Source of the DNA: an uncultured Saprospiraceae bacterium
GTDB lineage: Bacteria; Bacteroidota; Bacteroidia; Chitinophagales; Saprospiraceae
Reading direction: 5' to 3'
DNA: 53,958 nt
NCBI GenBank assembly: GCA_938041445.1
Contig: CALISO010000037.1
Span: forward strand, 1 to 53,958
The position numbers were made by a program, and so were the translations under genes. The notes below the pieces were generated by a model that ran no database searches, was not told the DNA's origin, and saw only the letters and a list, made by a program, of their open reading frames with translations. Below are positions 1-8,806 of this stretch, piece after piece. The stretch's first letter is position 1. Each line of letters opens with the position of its first letter.

Positions 1-983
1 CATAGAGACTATTGTAAACCCATCCTAAATCCTTCCCTTATAATGGAAGGACTTTTCTTTTCGATTCAAAGGTCACGGACATAACCGAATGGTTTTGCAC
101 CAGTAAAATACGAATGCCATCAGGCATAAGTAAATGAGGAAACTGCGGACAACGGCTCGCAGAGAGCTAAGCTTCGAGTCAGTCAGTGACAAAAAAAACC
201 GTTCCGTAAAACGGAACAGCTTTTTGGAGGTCGCGGACATAACCGAATGGTTTTGCATCAGCAAAATACGAATGCCATCAGGCATAAGTAAATGAGGGAA
301 CTGCGAACAACGGCTCGCAGAGAGCTGAGCTTCGCGGCCGGGAGCGACCTAAAAAAACCGGTCGTCTCATAGAGACTATTGTAAACCCATCCTAAATCCT
401 TCCCTTATAATGGAAGGACTTTTCTTTTCGATTCAAAGGTCACGGACATAACCGAATGGTTTTGCATCAGCAAAATACGAATGCCATCAGGCATAAGTAA
501 ATGAGGGAACTGCAAACAACGGCTCGCAGGGAGATGAGCTTCGCGGCCGGGAGCGACCTAAAAAAACCGGTCGTCTCATAGAGACTATTGTAAACCCATC
601 CTAAATCCTTCCCTTATAATGGAAGGACTTTTCTTTCCTATTCAAAGGTCGAGGACATAACTGAATGGTTTTGCACCAGCAAAATACGAATGCCATCAGG
701 CATGAGTAAAAGAGGGAACTGCGAACAACGGCTCGCAGGGAGATGAGCTTCGAGTCAGTCAGTGACAAAAAAAACCGGTCGTTTCACAGAGACAAGTGTA
801 ACCCATCCTAAATCCTTCCCTTATAATGGAAGGACTTTTCTTTCCTATTCAAAGGTCGCGGACATAACCGAATGGTTTTGCATCAGCAAAATACGAATGC
901 CATCAGGCATAAGTAAATGAGGGAACTGCGAACAACGGCTCGCAGAGAGCTGAGCTTCGAGTCAGTCAGTGACAAAAAAAAGC
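1..983. repeat. Array of ~209-bp repeats with tRNA-Cys remnants
   Basis: Five copies of one core start at 71, 229, 438, 647 and 854, spaced 158, 209, 209 and 207 bp, and the real tRNA-Cys follows 159 bp after the last. Each core begins with GGTC[AG]CGGAC or a close variant, continues to GGTTTTGCA, and then runs about 90 bp through GAATGCCATCAGGCAT and GGCTCGCAG. Read on the minus strand, the start of each core keeps three blocks of the tRNA-Cys 3' half in order: TGCAAAACC (anticodon loop and stem), CGGTT (T-arm) and GTCCGCGACC (acceptor). About 10 nt of the tRNA are missing between them. Four copies are joined to a CCTTCC/GGAAGG hairpin (30-51, 397-418, 606-627, 813-834); the copy at 229 instead carries a duplicate of the tRNA-Cys terminator. 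Short reading frames inside the repeats are not credible genes. Confidence 0.85.
191..225 (-). terminator. Duplicate of the tRNA-Cys terminator inside the array
   Basis: The hairpin GTTCCGT/ACGGAAC (201-217) is flanked by an A-run and a T-run. The sequence from 201 to 238 is the same as 985 to 1022, which is the terminator and acceptor end of the real tRNA-Cys. It therefore marks a segmental copy of the tRNA 3' end with its terminator, next to the remnant starting at 229. Confidence 0.7.
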
Positions 984-1009
984 CGTTCCGTAAAACGGAA
1001 CAGCTTTTT
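976..1009 (-). terminator. Terminator of tRNA-Cys
   Basis: Immediately downstream of the tRNA on the minus strand, a hairpin with stem GTTCCGT/ACGGAAC and loop of 3 nt is extended by GC pairs and by A/T arms, and ends in a run of eight Ts on the minus strand. This is a classical intrinsic terminator. The symmetrical A and T arms could also stop plus-strand transcription. Confidence 0.85.
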
Positions 1010-1011
1010 GG

Positions 1012-1082
1012 AGGTCGCGGACGGACTCGAACCGCCGTACGAGGTTTTGCAGACCTCTGCCTAGCCACTCGGCCACGCGACC
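1012..1082 (-). tRNA. tRNA-Cys (anticodon GCA)
   Basis: The 71-nt minus-strand sequence folds as a full cloverleaf. The acceptor GGTCGCG (1082-1076) pairs with CGCGACC (1019-1013), the anticodon stem GAGGT/ACCTC encloses the loop CTGCAAA with anticodon GCA, and the T-arm carries GGTTCGAGTCC. The discriminator base is U, as expected for tRNA-Cys. The 3' CCA is not encoded (TCC follows), so it must be added after transcription. A promoter lies 20-50 bp upstream and a terminator directly downstream, so the gene is a single transcription unit. Confidence 0.96.
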
Positions 1083-1103
1083 ATTTATTTTCTAAATGGA
1101 TTG

Positions 1104-1133
1104 CAAAGATAAACTAATTTCTGTATCAGTCAA
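1104..1133 (-). promoter_or_regulatory. Promoter of tRNA-Cys
   Basis: On the minus strand, TTG (1133-1131, within TTGAC) is followed after 19 nt by TATCTTTG (1111-1104). This fits the Bacteroidota primary sigma pattern TTG-N19-TAnnTTTG. The predicted start site near 1097 leaves about 15 nt of 5' leader before the tRNA. Confidence 0.75.
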
Positions 1134-1153
1134 CCCAGTAACTTGCAATTTTC

Positions 1154-1176
1154 ATCACCTATTTATTCAAGGTGAT
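1154..1176 (-). terminator. Weak hairpin downstream of the type B cargo gene
   Basis: ATCACCT (1154-1160) can pair with AGGTGAT (1170-1176) around a 9-nt loop. A competing arm ATATCAC (1198-1204) can pair with GTGATAT (1172-1178). On the minus strand the hairpin is followed only by GAAAATTG, so it would be a poor intrinsic terminator for the gene ending at 1295. Confidence 0.3.
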
Positions 1177-1294
1177 ATGGTCGAATACTCGTTGGGAATA
1201 TCACGTCCTCAATAATGCCTGATGCGCTTGACATATCGTTGTGGAACAATAATCGATAGTCCTTTTTACACACAGGGTATAATCAAACTTAGCA

Positions 1295-4200
1295 TTAACG
1301 AATCAGGGTAATATCACCCACAACTTGTCGGACTTCTCCACTTAGAAATACGACTTCTACAACGTATACATAAACACCTTGCTCTAACTGTTCACCATTC
1401 TGTGTGCCATCCCACTGACCTCTAATATCTTCAGGATCAACATTCTCTGCATGGAATACTCTATTACCCCATCTATCAAATACTGAAATAACACCTAATT
1501 CATCTATTTCCACATTTGAAAATACTTTGAGTGTTGCATTTTCCGGATCATCAGCATTAGGGTCAAAAATATTTGGTATGAAGACGTTTTCTGTATTCAC
1601 CTCAACTGGGACACAAGCAGTCGCTTCACAATCCCCGATGAATCCTGTAACACAGAGTTGACCAGGGTCAAAGTATGCTAAGTCAACGGGACTACCTGTT
1701 TCGGTCTCCCCATTAATTTCCCATATGATCTGGTCAAACGTGTAATTACTATTGATATCATAAGTATTAGTAACACCTGCGAATGATTGAGTCTCTCCAA
1801 GTATCTCAATCTCTATGACTGGTTGAGCATTGAATGTTATACTTTCTGAGAATGGGCACCGATCATAAGCAAGAGCCTCTACTGTATGCTGACCATCACC
1901 TACATCTAATCCAGCAAGATTATCAATAATGACACCATCAAGTGTGTAGACGATATTTGGATCATTTTGTGCATTGAGGATATTTAAGGTAGCGACTCCT
2001 TCTCCTGGACAAGGATCTATGACTTCTAGGTCAAATGTTGGTTCAGCAATATACTGAACTGTCGTTGCCGCTTCATATGTACATCCTGCTATGGTATACT
2101 CGGCCGTGTAAGTCTCTATACCAGGTGCTGTAGTACTCCCATCAAGGTTGATTAATCCCGCAGTATTGATACCTAGGCCATTCCATATCACATCAGAAGG
2201 AGCAAGAGTTGTCCCATCAACATTTACTTCAAGCTGATGAGAGATGATCAATGCTGGATCAAGGCAAAATTCTGAAGTACTATTGACAACTTCCAAGTTT
2301 ACTGTAGGACATTCGTCAGTCATACATTGGACTGTAAAAGTGTCTCCGCATCCGCAATCAGAAGCATAAATAACTACAAATTCTATATTTTCCTCCGCCT
2401 CAAGATCAGTCAACTCTATCAATCCGGTAGACAAGTCTCCTATGTAAGGAGCACCATTGATAGATATCGTGGTCACACCTGGACAGTCTGGTTCATTTAG
2501 CGACCAAGTAAAGTCGATTGAATTGAATTCTGTATCACATTCAGACATAAAATTGAAATCAGGACATGGGTCAGTAGTAACTATCTCTGGTTCATTTGGA
2601 TCCAAATCACATCCACAGTTAGACACATAGCTTACTTCAATCTCTACAGGCTCTCCTGCAGGCAATTGGTCAATAAAAATAGAATTACTACTTATATCAC
2701 CAGTAAACATAACGCCATCAATTGTCACAAATGTCTGTCCTCCACAATCTGGTTCATCAAGCGTCCAACTATAATCTATTGTAGTCAGAGTAGTAAGTTG
2801 CATAGATTGAAAATTGAATGCTGGACAAAGATCTGTAGTAACTGTCTCAGGCATCTCAAAGTCACAACCACAATTCGATGTATAGATGATTACGATATCT
2901 ACTTCTTCCTCTGCATCCAGTTGATCAAGAGTTAACATATTACCAGTAATATCACCCATATAAGGAGCTCCGTCTACTAACACAGAGATATCACCTCCAC
3001 AATCTGGCTCATCAAATGTCCAGCTATATTCGATTGTCGTTAACGTTGTCTCTAATGTCGTAGAATAATTAAAAGCTGGGCAAGGATCAGTCTCACAGAA
3101 TGTAGTACCTATTTTATCATCACAACCACATTCAGATGTATTCACTACTTGGATATCATATGGTGAACCTGGCTCTTGATTGTCTAGCATAATCGAGCCA
3201 GAAGATAAGTCTCCTAGGTATGGTTCACCATTAATAATCAGAGACAGCTCTCCATCACAATTGGTCTCTTCCACTGATAAGGTTACCTCTATTTCATCAA
3301 GACCTGCAACACAACTAACAGTAGGTGTTCGCAATGAGTCAAGTACCGTCACAAAAATATCTTGAGAATTGTCACATTCACCTTTATCAATTTCAAATGT
3401 ATAAGTGTAGTCACCTGGCGTATCATATGCGATTACAGGATTGAGTTCATTGACAAATGATGAAACACCATCTCCTGTCCATGCAAACGTCGCATCGGTA
3501 AGGTCTCCTCCAGCGTAAGTCACCGTCAAGTCATCTTCCACACATATGACATCTGGATGGTTAAACGATAATACAGGTACGTCAACAATTGTCAGTGTTG
3601 CCTGAGCTTCTTCTACGCAGAAACCATCTGTCGCAGTTGCGGTAATGACGTAGACTCCTTCTTGTAAGGCATTTACATCTAGGGCATTGCCGATGAATGT
3701 GAGTGCCGGCTCACTTGTATATGTGAGGGTGTAAGTAGAGATATCATCGACACTTGTTACCTCAAATACTTCATCTGGATAGTTACCAATACTAAGATCT
3801 CTACAGATCGTATTTTCCTGATAAGGGAGTGTGATACTTACAGGTGGACACGGATTAGTGCGACAAGTAAATGAGTTCTGCTTATTCATACAGACACAAT
3901 CATCGCTTTCATTGATTACTGTAATCGTCACATCTGTATCGGGCATTAGGTCTTGTACAAGATATTGAGCATTTGTCGTGTTTTCTATGATCGGGCCGTT
4001 ATTAATGCTGATAGAATATGAGTTTTCACACTCATCATTACCATCTATCCATGAGAAAAGTATTTCACCTACACTTTCTTGACATGACAGCTCAGGTGTC
4101 ATGAGTGAGTCTATTACATCAACTATTGCAATTGCTTCCATCGCATTACAATTGTTAGTTGTTGAAGCATTTACAGTCAGTGTATAGTTGCCTGGTGTAT

Positions 4201-7200
4201 CAAAATCAATTTGCTGGTTACCCGTACCAGAAAAGATATCTCCATTTGTAGAAGCCCATGTGTAATTGAAATCATTATTGACCTCGCCTGTGAAGTTGAT
4301 ATCCCATGGTTGGTCAATGCATATTCTAGTAGGGGCATCAAGTGATAACTCTGGCGCATCTTCCACAACAATATCGAATGATGTTAACCACATACAGTTG
4401 TCTTCTCTGAGCACTAGCTCGATATTGTAGTTGCCAGCACCAAATACAGTAGGATCAAAAACACCTCCTGGAAGATCAGCATCATCTATTGTGATCTCTA
4501 CAGGTTCAGGATTGGTCAATTCTCCAGCTGGATCATTAGGAGTACCAATGATTGTAATCGAAGACTCAGTGCCATCAAGGCAGAAATATTCTATCCCAGT
4601 AAAGTTTGATTGCAATGTTACAGTAGGACAATTAACCGATGCGCAATCATCATCTTCTGTGACATCCATACAAGAGTTGTTGCTATTGCCCGTAACAGAG
4701 ATATTAACAACAGTATTTTCAGCCAATCCAGAAATCGCTACAAAATCATCAGTCGTTGTAAAAGGTGCATCTGAATCTATCTGAACAGTATAGTCAGTAA
4801 ATCCTGGGTCAGTATCCCACTCAAATGTCACACTACTTGAAGTCTGCATCACACATGTTAAGTTTAAGTCTGGAAGACTCTCAACTGTTACAGATAGGTC
4901 TTGTGGTGTCACATCGCCACAACCTGCAGCTGTTATGGATGAAGAGATAGTCTTTGACCCTGGAGTATCCCAAGAGACAATAATGTTCTGAGGATCTGAG
5001 TCGTTTACTATTGTTGCTCCATTTGTAAACAAATTGGTGTTTAAGGTTGGGTCATAGTCACCTGAAAAACTAATAGTTACCTCTTCTCCAAGGCATACTG
5101 TAGTAGGTGATACTGTCATCTCAAATATTGGTAACTGTGTAATTGTCACCTGTGTGGTTACAACTGGAGTTCGGCAACCATCAATTGCTGAATCTTGAAA
5201 TTCGTAGTAATATTCGATGGTATGGGTACCTACTCCAGCATCTGATGGATTAAATGCACCGCTTAATAGATCTATGCCAGGTCCACTCCAATTATCTTGT
5301 CCTACGCCTACTGCTTCACTGAAAGTCTTAGTAAAGAACTCTATGCTTTCATTAAGCCCTAAGCAGATCGTATCAGTATAAGGATTAATAATCGTGGCCG
5401 TAGTTGCTGGACATGTTTTAGTGCAGCATGCATCTATTGGGTTTGACCCGAGAATTTCGCCACAATAATCCATTGCTCCACTGGCTGTCATTGCTTGTAC
5501 TGTGATATTCTGACACACATTTTCGGCTAGACCTGTGATTTCATATGTAGTTGCTGTGATTGTTTCTGTTGTGCCATCTGGCAAAGTAATAAGATAGCTA
5601 CTCGCATCAGCGACAGCATCCCACTCGTAAGTAATCATTGATTGATTAGAAAAGCAAGTCACGGTTGGTGGTTGTGGGTCAATGATAAAGTCAATCATCT
5701 CCACTGTCTCGTAATTTGCACAAGCAGCTTCATACCTAATCGTGACTGAGACGGTCTTCTGATCTGTATCTCCTGGCCACTCGACTTCTAGGGGACCTTG
5801 GGTAATCATAGTCGTATCACCACTGACTAAGATACCCCCATCCAAATCCCAAATGATGGTATCAACATTTACCGATGTAGGTAAACCGAAAGCTTGTAAG
5901 GTAAATGTACTATCAGGACATTCAACACCGATCAGATCTAACTGTAGTGTATCACTTGGGGCAAATGTTACCTCGATTTCACCAGTCGTAGGCTGACCAC
6001 ATGAACCAGAAACACTGAAAAGCACTGTATTACTTACAGGGGTATTACCAGTAGTACCTGAATAGTCCAGCAATATGGTATTATCTACTAGTGAACCACC
6101 AGATAGAACAGCTACGTCTGTTGGAGTAGTCCAAGTGACTTCTGATCCACCGGCTGGGTCAAAACCAAAGATGTCCAACGTAATCATCGCAGACATACTA
6201 TCTTCAGGACAAAACGTCATCTCTGAGTCAAAATTTACTACAGGAGAAGACAATGCTGGATCGGCCACTACAAATATTTGATTAGCCAATATTGGATGAT
6301 CACATTCGATTGTCAGACCAGTATATGGGTCAACAATACTAAGCGTAATATTGACAGAATATCGCTCAGTATCGCCAAATGGGACTACCCAAGAAAGCGC
6401 ATTCTCTGATCCTGTAATCGGCAATCCATTACGTGTCCATATCCAAGATATCATACCGCCAGCATTCAAGAAATCATCATTAAGGTCAATATCCTCTAAC
6501 TCTATGCTCGCTGGATCAAATAAGACATCAACGCCGTCATTGCCACAATCTCCTTGAAGGACAATAAACTCGTCAATCTCTAGTGCCCAAGAGATTACAT
6601 TGTAAATAGCAGTACATCCATTAGTAGCTGTATACTCATACTCTTCTGGATCTTCTTCCGTATCATCGATGACTACACCACCTGGTAAAATCACCTGATC
6701 GCCTTCACAGAGGTATATTGTAAGATCAATATCAGAGTCGTTGTCTATTTGTACTATCTCCACCATTTCTTGCCATTGGCATCCAGCGCTGTTAGTAGTT
6801 TGGCCACCAACAATACCTGGTGAAAATATATCATAGTTTTCTTGTAGTCCTGATTCACCATCACCATTGAGATCGATATTACCAATCATATCACTAGGAT
6901 CAGTTGTACCAATCAAATCATTGATATCATCTTGATCAAGTCCCATCTCAATGACGTCTTGGCAGATCTCTACAACACCAAAGTCTTCGTCATCATATTC
7001 AATGATAAGAATATCTAGACATCTTTGCTCATTATCATCGCAGATCGTGGAGGCTTGAACGCATACTGTATATGGACCAGGTTCAGTAAATGTGTAATTC
7101 AAATTGTTATTACCATCTTCCTGAAAATTAAAAGTCGCACCACTTGGCGTTGTTACTTCCCAATCAAATGATATGGATAAGCTATATTCATCGCCAGCCT

Positions 7201-7858
7201 TATCCAGTGGTATGAGATCGATATTAGACCCTACACATATGTTATTGATATCATCACAACCATCACAGTCAATTGGTGGATTGGGTGCAGGCCAGAATTC
7301 AGGGGTAAAGGCAGCACCAGCACCTGTGATTGTTACTTCATAATGACAAAAACTTCCTCCACATCCATCTAAGAAAATAAAATAGTCATCACCCTCATTT
7401 AGTCCGGGTAACACATACGTCCTTGTATATGAATATAGTCCAGTATAAGGGTCTTGTATCGCATCAGCCGGTTCACAATCGTTGACGTCGCAGAATACTT
7501 CATTCTGCCAATCACAACTCTCGTAAGCACCTAATTGGACTCCCCAACAGTTATTGGTGCCATTACCACAATCTCCAGGATCACAATCTGTAAGTTGTAA
7601 TTGTATGGTCGCGGAAGTTGATCCTGCTACAAAACCAAACCAAGAGGTATTATGTGGAAATCCACTATTACTACACAATGGATTAGGCCCATCTGTCGCA
7701 TCATCTTCAGTGAACATATCAAACATCTCTCCACTCAGTTCATTCAAATCACAATAGATATTATCGGGATCACAAAACGCCGTTTGACCTTGACCAGAAA
7801 GATTTACACAAGTAAGGGATAATAATATGCACGAGGCAATTAACGAATAAATACGCAT
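1295..7858 (-). CDS. Giant secreted protein, type B T9SS (gliding motility-associated) C-terminal domain
   Basis: The product has 2187 residues. It opens with a hydrophobic signal peptide (about residues 1-23, ending near LSGQG) and closes with a type B T9SS sorting domain of the gliding motility-associated, CHU_C-like kind in about the last 95 residues. The marks of that domain are FIPNIFDPNADD, SVFDRWGNRVF, QWDGTQNGEQLEQGVYVY and the final GDITLIR. The middle is a chain of Ig/PKD/FN3-like modules rich in Thr, Asp and Cys, with four closely related copies at 2312-3313. The family is exported across the outer membrane by T9SS and stays on the surface or is released; adhesion or gliding are common roles but this one is unassigned. 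It starts at ATG 7858 and appears to be transcribed alone. Confidence 0.88.
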   Translation of the reverse strand: MRIYSLIASCILLSLTCVNLSGQGQTAFCDPDNIYCDLNELSGEMFDMFTEDDATDGPNPLCSNSGFPHNTSWFGFVAGSTSATIQLQLTDCDPGDCGNGTNNCWGVQLGAYESCDWQNEVFCDVNDCEPADAIQDPYTGLYSYTRTYVLPGLNEGDDYFIFLDGCGGSFCHYEVTITGAGAAFTPEFWPAPNPPIDCDGCDDINNICVGSNIDLIPLDKAGDEYSLSISFDWEVTTPSGATFNFQEDGNNNLNYTFTEPGPYTVCVQASTICDDNEQRCLDILIIEYDDEDFGVVEICQDVIEMGLDQDDINDLIGTTDPSDMIGNIDLNGDGESGLQENYDIFSPGIVGGQTTNSAGCQWQEMVEIVQIDNDSDIDLTIYLCEGDQVILPGGVVIDDTEEDPEEYEYTATNGCTAIYNVISWALEIDEFIVLQGDCGNDGVDVLFDPASIELEDIDLNDDFLNAGGMISWIWTRNGLPITGSENALSWVVPFGDTERYSVNITLSIVDPYTGLTIECDHPILANQIFVVADPALSSPVVNFDSEMTFCPEDSMSAMITLDIFGFDPAGGSEVTWTTPTDVAVLSGGSLVDNTILLDYSGTTGNTPVSNTVLFSVSGSCGQPTTGEIEVTFAPSDTLQLDLIGVECPDSTFTLQAFGLPTSVNVDTIIWDLDGGILVSGDTTMITQGPLEVEWPGDTDQKTVSVTIRYEAACANYETVEMIDFIIDPQPPTVTCFSNQSMITYEWDAVADASSYLITLPDGTTETITATTYEITGLAENVCQNITVQAMTASGAMDYCGEILGSNPIDACCTKTCPATTATIINPYTDTICLGLNESIEFFTKTFSEAVGVGQDNWSGPGIDLLSGAFNPSDAGVGTHTIEYYYEFQDSAIDGCRTPVVTTQVTITQLPIFEMTVSPTTVCLGEEVTISFSGDYDPTLNTNLFTNGATIVNDSDPQNIIVSWDTPGSKTISSSITAAGCGDVTPQDLSVTVESLPDLNLTCVMQTSSSVTFEWDTDPGFTDYTVQIDSDAPFTTTDDFVAISGLAENTVVNISVTGNSNNSCMDVTEDDDCASVNCPTVTLQSNFTGIEYFCLDGTESSITIIGTPNDPAGELTNPEPVEITIDDADLPGGVFDPTVFGAGNYNIELVLREDNCMWLTSFDIVVEDAPELSLDAPTRICIDQPWDINFTGEVNNDFNYTWASTNGDIFSGTGNQQIDFDTPGNYTLTVNASTTNNCNAMEAIAIVDVIDSLMTPELSCQESVGEILFSWIDGNDECENSYSISINNGPIIENTTNAQYLVQDLMPDTDVTITVINESDDCVCMNKQNSFTCRTNPCPPVSITLPYQENTICRDLSIGNYPDEVFEVTSVDDISTYTLTYTSEPALTFIGNALDVNALQEGVYVITATATDGFCVEEAQATLTIVDVPVLSFNHPDVICVEDDLTVTYAGGDLTDATFAWTGDGVSSFVNELNPVIAYDTPGDYTYTFEIDKGECDNSQDIFVTVLDSLRTPTVSCVAGLDEIEVTLSVEETNCDGELSLIINGEPYLGDLSSGSIMLDNQEPGSPYDIQVVNTSECGCDDKIGTTFCETDPCPAFNYSTTLETTLTTIEYSWTFDEPDCGGDISVLVDGAPYMGDITGNMLTLDQLDAEEEVDIVIIYTSNCGCDFEMPETVTTDLCPAFNFQSMQLTTLTTIDYSWTLDEPDCGGQTFVTIDGVMFTGDISSNSIFIDQLPAGEPVEIEVSYVSNCGCDLDPNEPEIVTTDPCPDFNFMSECDTEFNSIDFTWSLNEPDCPGVTTISINGAPYIGDLSTGLIELTDLEAEENIEFVVIYASDCGCGDTFTVQCMTDECPTVNLEVVNSTSEFCLDPALIISHQLEVNVDGTTLAPSDVIWNGLGINTAGLINLDGSTTAPGIETYTAEYTIAGCTYEAATTVQYIAEPTFDLEVIDPCPGEGVATLNILNAQNDPNIVYTLDGVIIDNLAGLDVGDGQHTVEALAYDRCPFSESITFNAQPVIEIEILGETQSFAGVTNTYDINSNYTFDQIIWEINGETETGSPVDLAYFDPGQLCVTGFIGDCEATACVPVEVNTENVFIPNIFDPNADDPENATLKVFSNVEIDELGVISVFDRWGNRVFHAENVDPEDIRGQWDGTQNGEQLEQGVYVYVVEVVFLSGEVRQVVGDITLIR
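2312..3313 (-). repeat. Four tandem ~85-residue Cys-rich modules in the type B cargo
   Basis: Units start at the Cys codons near 3313, 3082, 2827 and 2566, with periods of 231, 255, 261 and 255 bp. Each unit has a PDCGG-like turn (ETNCDGE in the first, PDCPG in the last), an NGxPYxGD-like strand, a CGC motif and, in the last three, a CPxFNF start. A more divergent copy precedes the array (around residues 1240-1320). Paired cysteines suggest disulfide-stabilised FN3-like modules. Confidence 0.7.
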
Positions 7859-7957
7859 TCACTTAAAATTTTAATTCGGGAGTTACTATGAAAGTAGGTA
7901 ATTGTCTTCACTTTTATAGCTATCTGAGAGATAAAATCAGCTAGAAAGACGAAGAAT

Positions 7958-7984
7958 AACGCAATACTTTAGAAATATTGCGTT
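7958..7984 (-). terminator. Hairpin after the rimP-nusA-infB-DUF2400 operon
   Basis: AACGCAATA (7958-7966) and TATTGCGTT (7976-7984) form a perfect 9-bp stem around a 9-nt loop. It lies 24 bp past the stop of the DUF2400 gene. The tail on the minus strand is ATTCTTC, only moderately T-rich, so termination may be incomplete. Confidence 0.5.
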
Positions 7985-8007
7985 CTGTAGTGCATTTTAT
8001 CGTGTAT

Positions 8008-8784
8008 TTAGAGTGTAGGTAACAGATCTGTATATCTAGAATATACAAAAAGCGGGTAATCGTACCTTGTAGGATCATTCGGGTCAAATGCGACTAAAAT
8101 GTCGGTAAGTTGGGTTGCTAGCGTCCAGTTGACTTGCTTTCTCTCTACCAACCCAAGAGTAACAGCAGTATTCATTACATGAACATCTACAGGGATGATC
8201 AGGTTGGCCTTGGGGATGCGCTTCCAGACTCCTATATCACCAGACTTGGTATCAGCACGGACCATCCACTTAAGAAAAAGGCATAGTCTTTTGCAAGCGG
8301 AATTCTTAGCTGGTGTGGCTACATGTTTCTGTGTTCGCTTGGGAGCAAATTCGCTATCAAAAAACTGCTCATGAAACCGTGTCAAAGAACTCTCAGCTTC
8401 GAATTGTCCGTTTACTAAGAAGTAGTCCTCTAGAGTCTCCGATTCGTTGTACCATCGATGTAGCACTTCTAGAAAGTAGAGTGTATCAGTCGCATTGAAT
8501 GTCCGATGCTTAAAGTCTAATAGACGTTGACGTTTCTCATCATTGAGATTGACGATGAAGTCATATGGCGCATTGTCCATCAATCCAAATAGCTCAGTTG
8601 CCTTATTGATGATCGTTTTGCGCTGACCCCATGCTAGCATTGCAGTCCAGAAGGCTGTGATCTCAATATCTTGTAAAGATTGATATCTATGTGGAATCTG
8701 GACAGGATCATCGACTAAGAAGGGGATATCTAAATCCTCTTGATAGATTGCATCTAACCGTTTTTTGACCGCGGATCGCGTCAT
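8008..8784 (-). CDS. TIGR02757 / DUF2400 family protein
   Basis: The 258-residue product matches the TIGR02757 (DUF2400) family by its features: an N-terminal RYQSLQDIEITAF-like segment, AMLAWGQRKTI, the central CLFLKWMVR, and IPVDVHVMNTAVTLGL followed by a PNDPTRYD tail. The family has no settled function. The segment VDVHVMNTAVTLGL resembles the VDTHVxRVxxRLGL element of helix-hairpin-helix DNA glycosylases, which holds their catalytic Asp, so a DNA-repair-type fold is possible; this is an inference. The gene lies 22 bp after infB on the same strand and is probably the last gene of the rimP-nusA-infB operon. Confidence 0.82.
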   Translation of the reverse strand: MTRSAVKKRLDAIYQEDLDIPFLVDDPVQIPHRYQSLQDIEITAFWTAMLAWGQRKTIINKATELFGLMDNAPYDFIVNLNDEKRQRLLDFKHRTFNATDTLYFLEVLHRWYNESETLEDYFLVNGQFEAESSLTRFHEQFFDSEFAPKRTQKHVATPAKNSACKRLCLFLKWMVRADTKSGDIGVWKRIPKANLIIPVDVHVMNTAVTLGLVERKQVNWTLATQLTDILVAFDPNDPTRYDYPLFVYSRYTDLLPTL

Positions 8785-8806
8785 TAATCAACCTGTGTAG
8801 TAGAAA

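Noticed and set aside
73-285. Minus-strand frame of 70 codons in the repeat array, with a similar one at 883-1068
   Set aside because: Both are translations of the repeat unit and of terminator hairpins and tRNA remnants; they keep no fixed ends between copies and have no promoter or codon support.
1-983. CRISPR array
   Set aside because: The repeats are about 100-200 bp long, contiguous, and have no short unique spacers or cas genes nearby.
4431-4784. Plus-strand frame of 117 codons inside the type B cargo gene
   Set aside because: It is a shadow of the long repeated coding region on the other strand.
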